Below, one piece after another: positions 20,309 through 30,325 of a DNA stretch of 64,000 nucleotides (within the stretch, counting starts at the first letter, position 1; each line of letters opens with the position of its first letter). The position numbers were made by a program, and so were the translations under genes. Below the pieces are notes generated by a model. The model ran no database searches. It saw only the letters and a program-made list of their open reading frames with translations, and was not told where the DNA came from. The DNA is from Melieria omissa (taxonomy: Eukaryota; Arthropoda; Insecta; Diptera; Ulidiidae): NCBI GenBank assembly GCA_963971225.1, contig OZ020267.1, positions 89,145,648 through 89,209,647 on the forward strand. Direction: 5' to 3'.

Positions 20309-20881
20309 TTAGTTTAACGGCTCCTCGTACTCAGCCCTGCGATTGTTGGCTGGGCCTTGATTGTCAGTATTCCTCGCTTCAGGCGATTGCGATCGGGAAC
20401 GGGAACGCCTCCTTCGTTGACGGCAGTCTCGTGATATGTGCCCCTGCTTGCCACATACCCAGCAAACAACTTTAGAGGAGACCACCCGTGGCCTGCCCGG
20501 TATCTCAGAGCTTATGGCCTGGATCGTAATGTCGTTGTCCGGCTGGATCTGGCGTATCCTTGCTGGTGCATACCGAGTGCTCCCAATCCATGTCGCCTCA
20601 TATGTCATCGCGCTGGTCACCGTCTCCCTAAATGTCGGCTTGTCCATCATCAACGCACTGCGACGTGTTTCTGGATCATGAAGACCTTCAATAAACGACT
20701 CAATCTTCATCCTCTCGAGATCATCAGCACCAAATTTTGGGTAGCACAACTGTACGAGCCGCTCAATGTCTGCTGCATATGTCTGCAGCGCCTCGTTGGC
20801 TCTTTGCTTGCGGTTCTTCAGCTCACAGTAGTATAGCGCATGATTGTGCTCGTCGCTATACTTCGCTGCTATCGCTCTCAT
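20309..20881 (-). pseudogene. Gypsy G1 gag C-terminal part with zinc knuckle
   Basis: 190 codons. Residues 1-120 resemble the retrotransposon capsid domain (YSDEHNHALYYCELKNRKQ, FIEGLHDPETRRSALM). A CCHC knuckle CWVCGKQGHISRDC lies at about 145-158, followed by an arginine/serine-rich nucleic-acid-binding tail. The gag N-terminus, present in G2 and G3, is missing here. Confidence 0.8.
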
Positions 20882-20983
20882 GATGGCACCGTAATCACTT
20901 CTTAAACATTCTGGAACTGATTTGATGACCTCAGCCCAGGACCTTTCAGCGCCAGTGCCAACCTCCGACCTTAACTGCAGTTT

Positions 20984-21142
20984 GACATCGCAATTAAATG
21001 CTCAAATTCCCATACAATTCTATTTGTATCAAAAAGCGTAAACTCATAGCCTATTTCCACCGGGCCTTAAATGCATTTAACATCGCATTTAAATGCTCTA
21101 ATTCCAATGCAATTGTTTTTGTATCAAAGTGCGTAAACTCAC
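20984..21142 (+). repeat. Direct repeat of about 63 bp
   Basis: 20984-21046 and 21080-21142 are about 85% alike, both running from ACATCGCA..TAAATGC to GCGTAAACTCA. The second copy lies within the TIR-bounded element at 21046-21817. They may be remnants of a tandem subterminal repeat. Confidence 0.7.
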
Positions 21143-21817
21143 TTTCAAAACTGAGTTAACTCAGTTTTGCCATTTACAGACGTCTAACAGAAAATGTTAT
21201 GTTAAAATAGGGGGGCAATACTCACAAGTGTACAAATTTTGATAGCATGCTTTCAGGCGCTGCAAGAGCCGTACGAACACAAACGAAAGAAGGGATTTGA
21301 ATTGCGTTCGGTGTGGTAGATGTTTTGCCAAGACAATTACTTTTTACTACATTTTAGGCAAAAATACATATCGTCTATCATAATCAAAGTCAAAACTTCT
21401 ATTATTTGCCAATAATAAATGCTGAAAAAGAAAATAAAAAACGTGGTACTTCTCATGAATCCTCTTGACATTAAAAATGCAGACAGCTCTGATATCAATC
21501 AGCTGACAACTGTCACAAATGAAATACATTTTCACAAATATGAAAGAGAGGACATCCCTAGACTGTTGAGAAGGAAAGCAGAGTGGTTTCCATGCAGTAG
21601 GGGGGCTACAAGAAACCATACATACGTATACAAGGAGATGACGGCGATGGGTAAGCCGTGGCTGCCTAGAAATAAATGCAGAATTTGGCTCGACCAACTA
21701 AAAATGTAAACAAAAACTAGCTGTTGCATTTAACTCGATTCCGGTGGAAACGCTTGACAGTTCTCAAATTTAACAGAGCCTTTCACTGCAGTTAAGCGCT
21801 CAGTGGAAATAGGCTAT
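21046..21817. mobile_element. TIR-bounded element of unknown family
   Basis: Perfect 15-bp inverted ends ATAGCCTATTTCCAC (21046-21060) and GTGGAAATAGGCTAT (21803-21817) bound 772 bp. Further inverted pieces (CCACCGG / CCGGTGG and GCATTTAA blocks) lie inside. One 96-codon frame (21419-21709, plus) starts with a lysine-rich helix and has no motif I know. No clear target duplication is seen. It lies between the truncated 5' side of G1 and the 3' LTR of G2. Confidence 0.5.
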
Positions 21818-21955
21818 AACAGAAAACGTTATGAACGTGCTCAAAAGCCCACGCTTTGCTCTTCCCCTCGCATCATAACAGCCGAAAACACTTTTGTACC
21901 CACATGCACGTTCTTATTATACATATTCTTTGGTGTATAACATATTGTTACGAAA

Positions 21956-22207
21956 ATCCCAAGTTTTCCAAGGTTCGTTTGGATTGTCTTTGAAAATAAA
22001 ACAACTTCAATTCAGCGCAAAACGCAGTCAGAAACTAACAATCACTTTATTTACAGATTTACACTTCGCTTGTAACTACACTTGTTACCACTTTGCTTGC
22101 TCAACACAGACTCGACCCCTTGCGCTGCCACTGCTGCTTTTATACTAGTTTTCGAAGTTTCTAGCACATTCCAGTTGTACGTTCTATCTCGATTGTTCCA
22201 GCAAAGC
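21956..22207 (-). repeat. 3' LTR remnant of Gypsy G2
   Basis: Begins TGTTACGAAAATCC and matches the LTRs at 29800 and 34731 through CTTTTATAC. It is joined directly to integrase C-terminal sequence at about 22208, so the inner LTR end and polypurine tract are deleted. Confidence 0.8.
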
Positions 22208-23280
22208 TCAAACTGGTGGATTTCTTGCAGCTCTGACCGCTTATTGACTGCCTAATTGGTCGTGCTGACCACTCCGAACTTCAAGTCAGCAGGAAACCTC
22301 AGCCCCGTGCCGAACACTGCTCGGGCTGGAGTGAATGATGTCGTATCGTGCGGGGCTGACCTATACGCCATCAAGAATAGCGGAATATGCGTGTCCCAAT
22401 CCTTTTGATTCCTGCCTACTACTTTCCGCAGATATTCTTCCAGCGTCCGATTGAATCGTTCAACCATGCCGTCGAACTGGGATGCAAAGGACAGGTGCAA
22501 GTTTTTCTTATTCCTAGTAGCTCACACACTTCCTTCATTACCAGAGCCTCGAAGTTCCGGCCTTGATCCGAGTGCAGCTCCAGCGAAACTCCAAATCTGG
22601 CCACCCAGTTGCTTACCAGCATTTCCGCGACCGTGGCGGCCTCCTGGTTAGGAATAGGATACACTTCGGGCGATTTGCTAAAATAGTCCATTACCACCAG
22701 CACATATCTGTTGCCTTGAGTGCTAAGTGGGAATGGCCTGGCGACGTCCATGGCAATTCGCTCGAAGGGCGCTCCCACGTTGTACTGCTGCATGCGACCC
22801 CGAGATCTTCTTGTCGGCCCTTTCGCAGCCGAACATCGATGACAGCTCTTAATCCAATCGGCGGCAGACTCCTGGCATCCTACCCAGTAGAATCGGCGAC
22901 AGTTTTTGTGATGCCTAGGTGCCCTCCACTGGAGTCGTTATGGTATGCCTCGATCACCTCGTTGATCCTGCATTTCGGGACTACAATTAGGGAATTGCTG
23001 GTCCGGCCATCCTCACTCTCCCACTCGCGGTATAGGCAGCCATCAGACAGACATCAGCCTTCGCGATCGGGCTCTGACCGGCCATCACCTGCCAGTCTGT
23101 ACGTGCACCTTACTCCTTGCCTTCAATGATTTTTTTAAGATCCGTATCCTCGCACTGGTCCTTTTGTATCCTCTCCGCAGACCACTCTTCCTCTGGCATA
23201 ACGCTGACCAATCGTACGTCCACTATCTGCTCTTTGCTTTCGACTTGCGAACAATGCCTGCATTCGGTTTTGCACGGACG
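22208..23280 (-). pseudogene. Gypsy G2 integrase fragments
   Basis: Recognisable pieces are the catalytic core at 22419-22793 (MDVARPFPLS, HSDQGRNFEA), the glutamate segment with VERFNRTLEEYLRK at 22252-22500, and upstream finger sequence to about 23120. Frameshifts fall near 22470 and 22900. The C-terminal DNA-binding tail is missing, and Transib copy 2 cuts the upstream side at 23281. Confidence 0.8.
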
Positions 23281-24926
23281 CACAGTGTTTCGACTCCATA
23301 CAAAATTGGGACAAAAATAGAAGGAGTGCTCTAAATTCGCTGAAAATTTGCAATCTGAATTATTTGGGGCTACTGACTTAAAAAATGATGTTTGTTTTCC
23401 AAAAAAATATATAGTTTAAAAAAAAATCGAATATATATAACCAAGTATGCTATCACCACCGAGCCCAAACCGCTGGAGCTATAATGATGAAATTTGGTCA
23501 ATAGTTGTATTTTAAAAAGTCAACCTTTAAAAAGGAACGATTTTAAAAAATTCGACCTTGAAAGGCCGCAAACGGGGTGGTGAAGCTTATATAGACGGAC
23601 ATTGTGTTTTGGTCGGATTGCTTTAAAATTTTGTATATATATACTCAAACAAAAATAACTAAATACGTATTTCAGCGTTTTTCAAAATTCGACCTTCAAA
23701 CGGTGGAAAGAGGGTGATGAAGTTGCTTGAAAGAAACCATTTTTGATTTTATTTCCATAGAGCTTCACATAGAGATGACACAGCTATGAAGATGCAATGC
23801 TATGATAAAATGTCGAGGATGAAAGAAAATAACTGCCATTTTTCAAACCGTTCAGTTTATTCAGTTTCACTATCATCAAATATGATGTTTTTAATCCCAC
23901 ACAAACAGTTCAATTGAAATAAAACTATTATACAAATAGTTTTCTCCCATAGTTTTCTTCTTTATTGTAAACAAGTGTAAATAATGCAAGGTAATTTTAA
24001 CAAAATTGCCTTCCTCAACTTTTCCATATTCTCCAAAAAATATGAGCATTAAATCACACTTTAGCAAAAAATTTTTTAGCAATGGGAAAAATAGGATAAT
24101 ATGGCTCTAAACGGGTTAAACGGGTAAGCCAAACCCATTTTTATATAGAACATTGATAAATTGAGACATTGGATTTGTTAATATAGACATTTTCATATTT
24201 TATGAAAGACTTCCGTATGGCAACTCTGCCTTTAGTGGGCGGACCATGCCCATTTTAAATAGCGACAGTGCTACTATACTTTTTCTTTCCAGTTACATCA
24301 CTTTCTGGCCGTTACAAGCTCCGTACCACAGTGAATGTACCGGTGGGCACCTCAATGTAGGGTACAAAAATCCAATTGTTTTTAGTTAGAGTAGTTTACA
24401 AAAATTCTATTATTTTCCAAGATCGCAGGAAATCGCAGAATTTTTTTTAATCATCCAAAAGAAGAAAGTCCATTCTATAGGATTACGTAAAAAAGTAGGT
24501 GTAATAATGCGCAATTCGACATTTGCGATCTACAAAAATATATAGTTTCTATAGCTTTTAGTAAAAAAAATGTGTTTTTTAAATAACGTACAGCCCCGTT
24601 TTTATTTAACTTTTTTTTCAAAATAGCTCCTGAAATGATGTTTTGGACTCTTATAAGTGCATAGCAGTAACATTTTCTCCGATTGAAGCGAAAATAGTGT
24701 TTTGGTTACATTTTCAATTGTTGACGCTCAAAACTGCATTTTATCATAAAACAATTTTTCTACAATTTGGTCAACTTGTAAATGCTATAACTTTTTCAAA
24801 ATTTACCCGATTAAGAAATAATTTAAGATCTTGCTTAATGAAAGTATTATCTTTCAAATGACACCAATTTCTTTGAAATCGGTGACATACAATTTTTCTA
24901 TTTTTGTCCCACTTCGGAACACTGTG
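23281..24926. mobile_element. Transib-type non-autonomous element, copy 2 (uninterrupted)
   Basis: 1646 bp. The left end reads CACAGTG, 23-bp spacer, ACAAAAATA; the right end read inward is CACAGTG, 12-bp spacer, ACAAAAATA. The flanks duplicate GGACG (23276-23280 and 24927-24931). Gypsy G1 has the unoccupied sequence GCACGGACGGCGTGAC at about 18174, confirming the edges. The interior is AT-rich with only short frames and matches copy 1 in inverse orientation. It spans the LTR insertion site of copy 1 without a break. Confidence 0.9.
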
Positions 24927-24966
24927 GGACGGCGTGACAAGGCATTGGCATTTCCATGGCTGCTAC

Positions 24967-26320
24967 CATAGAAAATGAAGTAAAGTAAAATCATTTTTTG
25001 CATGCATGTTTCTTGATCTTTTTTGCCGAAGCGCAAGCAAAAAACAAACAACGAACCAAGGCATCGTCACAAAGATGACTCGGGATTCGCTAATGTTTTT
25101 GTTGTTGTCGATTATTGTGTGTATGGTTTTTTGTGTTGCCGATTGGTTTTGCTGCACAAATTGCTATAATATTTCCATCAATCGAATCTTTGCGTGTATG
25201 GCTTTTTGATGGCCAACGCTTTGATTGATTTTAAAATTTGGCGGTAGATCCCAATTTAAAATGTTTACAAATATTTTTACGTGGCGAGTTCGAAATAAAA
25301 TTATTTGTTTATTTCACATGGTTGATTACAAGTTTGAAAATATAGAAAAACTACGACAAAAAATTAACTGATGGCTGTATTGACTTCAAAATTCGTAAAA
25401 ACACTTGAAATCAAAAAATTAGATACGTGTTTTAATTTTTGTTTTTAAATCGAAATCTAACGGACAAACCAAGGGTTAAAAGATTGTATGGAAAAACCTA
25501 AATAGGTCTATTGACTTTCAATATGAAAAGCACTACTAAAGCACTAAATAAAGAAATTGATAATAAGACAAGTATTTTGTCATAAGAAAACTGTGATTTA
25601 GGAATGCCTACGTTTAAAAATAGTATAAATATTCTACACCTGAATGGTTCCATGGCGAATGATGTGACCATAAATTTACGATATAAGATTTTCTTAGTTT
25701 AGTTCTTTTAAACAAGCATTATATGTGGGCAGTAAAAATAGATCCAAAGAACGGGACGGAAAATTATTACGGGCTAATAAAAACGTCTTCCTTTCTTTCC
25801 AATTTCCCTTTTTAATTGTCTTTGTTGATTACTTATTATATATTTTTTATTGCCTGTAGCGATCATATAGGTCGCCATGCCAGCCATATTTTATTTTCTT
25901 TTCTGTGATTTTGCGCACACTACAGTTGGCAGTGAGTTCAGAAGCAATATGAGACGCCGAGCAGGCTTATAGAAGAAGAAGAAAAGCCAGCCGCCAAAAA
26001 ATAGAAATCGTTTTACAATTTCAGCATTTCGCCAGCGCAATAACAACAACATCAGCACATCGTCTTCATCTCCCAATCATCCCACGCCGCAGCAGTGTGC
26101 TAACGCAGACTCGCTGCAGCGAGCGCAATCAAAAGCAAGCCTTCGTATGTTTATTTTCTTTGCTTGTACTCACATGTTACGCCGAAGTTACAGAGATTTC
26201 TGCTGTTCGTAACAGAGGGTTCTGCTGTCAATAACAGAGGGTACTACCAGCAGTACCCGCCATTCAACGTGTTGTATGGCTTGTATGAGATGCGCGTTCT
26301 ATATTACTTCATATTCTTTG
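24967..26320. mobile_element. hAT-like dispersed repeat, copy A
   Basis: 1354 bp in G2, bordered by imperfect inverted ends CATAGAAAATGAAGTAA and, read inward from the right, CAAAGAATATGAAGTAA. TGCTAC occurs on both outer sides (24961-24966 and 26322-26327). The interior matches the region 54480-58480, where the same sequence is split by an RTE element. No transposase frame is seen. Superfamily is uncertain; hAT is a guess from end structure. Confidence 0.6.
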
Positions 26321-27502
26321 ATGCTACCCTTGCGATGCTCTACCGCGTAGTCGTAGCTCTGCAGCCGCTCGATCCACCGCGTCAATTGGCCTTCGGATCT
26401 TTAAAGTTCAGGAGCCATTTCAATGCCGCATGATCTGTGCGCAGGCGAAACTTTTGCCCATACAGGTATTTGTGGAAGTGCTTCACGCATTCCAATACTG
26501 CGAACAACTCCGTTCGTGTCACACAGTAGTGCGTTCAGGATTTGACAAAATTTTGCTGTAGTAGGCTATCACTTGTTCTTGGCCATCTATTATCTGTGAT
26601 AGCACACCACCAATACTATGCCCACTTGCATCTGTATCCAGCACAAATATCACTCCGAGCACGGGGAAGGCCAGAATTGGAGCAGTGCACAGTTTTTCCT
26701 TGTGCAAAAGCCTGCTCCTGTTCTTCACCCCACGCGAAGGCTTGATTCTTTTTCGTCAGTTTGTGCAAGCTGCCAGCAATGTTCACAAATCCTAGAACGA
26801 ATCTTCGGTAGTATGTGCACAGGCCCAGGAAACTGCGGAGTTCGTGTAGATTGCGTGGTCGGGGACACTCCTTCACCGCCGTGATCTTGCCTTCGTCCGT
26901 ATGTACCGTGTGACCCAGATACTTGACCTCTTTTTGGAACAGCGATCACTTCTTTGGGTTGAGTTTAAGGCCGGCATTTTGTATTCGCTCAAATACCTCC
27001 TTCAGCTTTTCCAGGTGGTCGCCGAAGCTTTTGCCCATCACGATTATGTCGTCGAGGTAGACCAGACCTTGTCTGCAAGCTCCACCTGCCAATAGCCGCT
27101 GCGTAAGACGAGTGTGGAAAACCACTGCGTGCCTGACAGTGAGTCAAGGGTGTCATCGATTCGTGGTAGTGGATAGCTGTCCTTCTTGGTCACGTCATTG
27201 AGCTTTCGATAGTCCACACAAAATCGGGTACTGCCATCCTTTTTCTTGACTAGCACGACCGGCGAGCACCAAGGGCCTGACGAAGGCTCTATGAACTTTT
27301 CTTTATGCATGTTTTTAATCAAATTTGTGACCTCTTCACTCTTGGCCAGAGGAACTCGTCTTGGCGGTTGGCGGATTGGTTTCGCACTTCCGGTGTCGAT
27401 GTTGTTCTTCACTATGGCTGTTCTTCCGCCCGCTTTCGTTGCAAATATTGACCCATACTGCTGCAGGAGTGACCGTGTCTTCTGTTTCTGCTCGGCTGTC
27501 AA
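26321..27502 (-). pseudogene. Gypsy G2 reverse transcriptase and RNase H, decayed
   Basis: The RNase H part (26321-26890) keeps CTYYRRF, YRCKWA-type remnants of the DTDAS region and the RTDHAAL region, with frameshifts near 26400 and 26700. The RT part (27044-27502) keeps IEPSSGPWCSPVVLVKKK and VLRSGYWQVELAD, then jumps by a deletion of about 140 bp to the YLDD segment in another frame (about 27045-27065). The fingers/palm middle is therefore absent. Confidence 0.8.
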
Positions 27503-27511
27503 TTCGCTGCT

Positions 27512-27864
27512 CTACTGGTTATCCTGCGGTATGGCGTCCATGTTAAACCCGCTTTTCTTACTTCCTCCGGGTGGACTGCTTTCGCAATTAACAACTGCTT
27601 CAGCCTCTCTATACTCACCAATGATCGCATCTTTTCCGACATATCTGGGTGTGTTAAGTGGGTTGAGTATCCTGACTGGTATTTTTCCATTTTTTGATTC
27701 CGCTAATGTACGTCCGATAATTATGTTGTCGTATCCTTGTTTTGGCGCTTCTACAACCCACAGCCCACTTGTCCCATCGTCCTCGTCCACCTTTGCCCAC
27801 ACAATCGCCTCGGAATTCGCTGGTATCTTCTGGTGTTGACACAAGACAACTTTCCTTACCGCCA
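27512..27864 (-). pseudogene. Gypsy G2 protease-to-RT linker fragment
   Basis: An open fragment (VRKVVLCQHQKIPANSEAIVWAKVDEDD...IIIGRTL) matching the part of G1 after the protease active site. The upstream half lies beyond the inserted element at 27865-28623. Confidence 0.75.
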
Positions 27865-28623
27865 CCCTGCAAGGACAGTGACCATCATTTGATCAATCAT
27901 ATGACAATCACATGTGATGAAATTTCGATCACAATCTCCATCATTTTTCAACTAGCAGTGTGAAAAATGTGATGGGTATCTTTGTGTCCATGTGATTCTT
28001 TATCACCTTCGTACACAGGCGATTTAAAACGTGGTCCAACATATAGTGCTCTCGCTCACTCTAATCAGCAATGATCAAATCCCAATCACGTGTGATTAGT
28101 CACTGCTGATAAAATTTCTCTCATCAGTGATATCAAAAGACATCACATTTGACGCATAAACCTATCACAGCTGATTAAAAATAAAAAAAGCCTTGGCATT
28201 TTATTATTTCATGTGTCTATTTATAAAAAAGGTTTTTTATTATTCAAAAATCATTAATTTACACAGTTATAGTACGAACCAAAGTAATTAAATTATTAAA
28301 AATTTTGCAAATGTAATGAAATGAAATTGACCCTCAGTCCACGATATTTTTGAGGTTAGGAGCGCTAGCGCTGTACACAATCTGCAAAGATTCAATGAAA
28401 AGAACGCTAACATTAGGGAAACAATTCTTTTGATACGCTTCTCAAATATTTTTAATAAAGTGCCATCTCGTTTTCTCATACAGGGAAATTTTGTGTACTG
28501 AAACTTCTTTTTCCCGCTTGCATGGAACATACTTAAAAATTTCTTTTGTAAATGTTTATGTGTTAGTTTCAGTGAAAATTTTTGTAAATGTGTTGGAGTT
28601 TCGATCACACGCGTCTGGCAGGG
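27865..28623. mobile_element. 759-bp MITE-like element with ATCACNNGTGAT motifs
   Basis: Short inverted ends CCCTGC..GCAGGG. It interrupts Gypsy G2 at a point where G1 is continuous (ACCGCCACGCTTCGC at about 19868); at most 2-3 bp seem duplicated. The left third (about 27890-28170) is packed with ATCACA, TGTGAT and CATGTGAT words in both orientations, and TTTCGATCACA recurs near both ends. Such clustered subterminal words are usual transposase-binding sites. No coding frame is recognised. Confidence 0.6.
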
Positions 28624-29714
28624 CACGCTTCGCTCATAGCCGGTGTGCAGGTGGAATTCAACGTTGGCATTCCTCAGCACATTTTCTTTCAGGTCCAGCG
28701 TAAAACCGTGCCGAACTCAAGTTCCAGACTGCTGGTGCCGATAGTAATCGTTTTTGTGCGAGCCGCTCAATGTCTGCAGTGCCTCATTGGCTCTTTGCCT
28801 GCGGTTATTCAGCTCACAGTAGCACAGCGTTTTGTTGTGCTCGTTGCTGTACTTCGCTGCCAACGCTCTCATGATAGCCTCGTAATCACTTGTCGAATAT
28901 TCCGGAACTGATTTAATTACCTCAGCCGCAGGACCTTTCAGCGCCAGTGCCATCTCCGACCTTTCCTGATATCGGTCCACTGATTTTCCAAAACAGCCAA
29001 GTCGAATTGCAGTTTAAATGTATCGAACGGCGTAGCACCATCATAAGTAGGCACTTCCGTTCGGGTGGCGAAACTTTCCGGAACCGGTGGCAAACATTCT
29101 CGTGGCTGTACCTCTCTAAGCCGCTCGTCGATTTTTCTGTTTACCGAATCCTCCAGACTGTCAACTCGTCTGTCTAAATGTTCTACTAACATCTCCAGGT
29201 GCTCAACTTTCACATTAATCCCGTCCGAAGTCTCTTCCACTTTCTGCTCCAAGCGCGCAGAATTTTCCTGAAGCTTGCTGGACAACTCGCGATTCGCATT
29301 TTCAAATTTGTCTGCATTTTCCTGGAGTTTTGTTTCCATTCGCTCTGCTATTTGCGCCGAAAGTTCCTGATTCGTGGTTTCCACTTTCACTGCCATTTGC
29401 GCCGACAGTTCCTGATTCGTGGTTTTCAGTTTCGCTGCCATTTGCGCCGACATTTCGCGATTTTCATTTTCCATTTTGGCTGCCATTTCACGGTTGGAAG
29501 TCTCAAACACGCCTGTAAGTGCCACCATTAACTGGCTCATGTCAATGCTTGTAGTGGCGCAGCCGCTGCAGTCGTACTTTGCAATGACGCAGCGCCAGCA
29601 GGCGATTCCTCCCCCTTGGCCGACGCCTCTTGTTCCTGCGTTCCGAACTCGTGTGCAGCCCAATCGATGCTCTTTCTTCAGCTGGTCCACCTTCAGCAGC
29701 TCGAGTTTAACCAT
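28624..29714 (-). pseudogene. Gypsy G2 gag, deleted and frameshifted
   Basis: The frame from ATG 29712-29714 encodes MVKLELLKVDQLKK (start of a SAP-like motif), then a deletion, then a long heptad-like coiled coil (about residues 85-210) with repeated ELSAQMA units and a capsid start (PTYDGATPFDTFKLQFDLAV). A frameshift near 28960 leads to KGPAAEVIKSVPEYS and YSNEHNKTLCYCELNNR. The zinc knuckle is lost in a deletion joining gag to protease sequence near 28740. Confidence 0.75.
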
Positions 29715-29784
29715 GCCTGTGTTTTTATAATTTTATCATATTTATTTATTTAATTCTTTGTTTATCTTCAGTAACACAGTCCGA

Positions 29785-29799
29785 ACTTCTGACACCAAA
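29785..29799 (-). other. Putative primer-binding site of Gypsy G2
   Basis: In element sense the bases after the LTR read TTTGGTGTCAGAAGT, and the same sequence stands beside the G3 LTR (34719-34730). The tRNA is not identified. Confidence 0.5.
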
Positions 29800-30015
29800 T
29801 GTTACGAAAATCCAAGTTTCCCAAGGTTCGTTTGATTGTGTTTGAAAATAAAACAACTTCAAGTACTCAGCGCAAAAACGCAGTCAGAAATCAACAATCA
29901 CTTTATTTACAGATTTACACTTCCTTGTATCTACACTTGTTACAACTTTGCTTGCTCAACACAGACTCGACTCATTGCATTGAGCACTGCTGCTTTTATA
30001 CCAGTTGCACCCTCG
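29800..30015 (-). repeat. LTR shared between Gypsy G2 and G3, truncated
   Basis: Starts TGTTACGAAAATCC and aligns with the G3 LTR through CTTTTATACC, then breaks and continues directly into gag coiled-coil sequence at about 30016. It is the 5' LTR of G2 and sits where the 3' LTR of G3 would be, as in tandem arrays made by recombination. Confidence 0.7.
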
Positions 30016-30282
30016 CAGCTGTACCTCTCTAAGCCGCTCGTCGATTTTTCTGTTTACCGAATCCTCCAGACTGTCAACTAGTTTGTCTAAATGTTCTACT
30101 CGCGTCTCCAGACTTTCACATTAATCCTGTCTGAAATTTCTTCCACTTTCTGCTCCGAGCGCGCAGAATTTTCCTGAAGCTTGCTGAACACCTCGCGATT
30201 CGCATTTTCAAATATTTGGTTTCCATTCGCTCTGCTACTTCTCGGTTCGCCGATTTCATGTTTGCTATTTCCTGATTCGTAG
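30016..30282 (-). pseudogene. Gypsy G3 gag coiled-coil fragment
   Basis: Close match to 29120-29460 of G2 gag, encoding the heptad-rich segment with ERMETK and EVSDRINVKV-like words. Frameshifts are present. The fragment ends at the CsRn1-like insertion. Confidence 0.75.
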
Positions 30283-30325
30283 TGTGGTAGCCATGACGGC
30301 TCACGAGCAAAGAGGAAGAGTGAAC
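30283..30325 (-). repeat. Truncated 3' LTR of CsRn1-like element
   Basis: Only TGTGGTAGCCATGACGGCTC and about 23 further bp match the 5' LTR at 34139. The next sequence is the integrase C-terminal tail, so about 130 bp of LTR was deleted while the outer end and target copy stayed. Confidence 0.75.

Larger units (their letters stand above)
16323..20980 (-). mobile_element. Gypsy LTR retrotransposon G1, 5' truncated and decayed
   Basis: A minus-strand element with its 3' LTR at the left, then integrase, RNase H, RT, protease and part of gag to the right. The 5' LTR and the gag N-terminus are missing; homology stops near 20980 where other repeats begin. It carries frameshifts and in-frame stops. 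It is the best reference in the window for the related copies G2 and G3 and holds empty sites for two elements that interrupt G2. Confidence 0.85.
21956..30015 (-). mobile_element. Gypsy LTR retrotransposon G2, multiply interrupted
   Basis: Minus-strand relative of G1 with LTR remnants at 21956-22207 and 29800-30015, and pieces of integrase, RNase H/RT, protease and gag between them. It was entered by Transib copy 2, a hAT-like repeat and a 759-bp TIR element. It also has internal deletions, including the integrase C-terminus with its LTR junction, the RT core and much of gag. The primer-site side reads TTTGGTGTCAGAAG in element sense. Confidence 0.85.

Noticed and set aside
27044..27839. Long plus-strand ORFs opposite Gypsy RT and protease
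   Set aside because: Shadow frames of minus-strand pol sequence, without motifs of their own.
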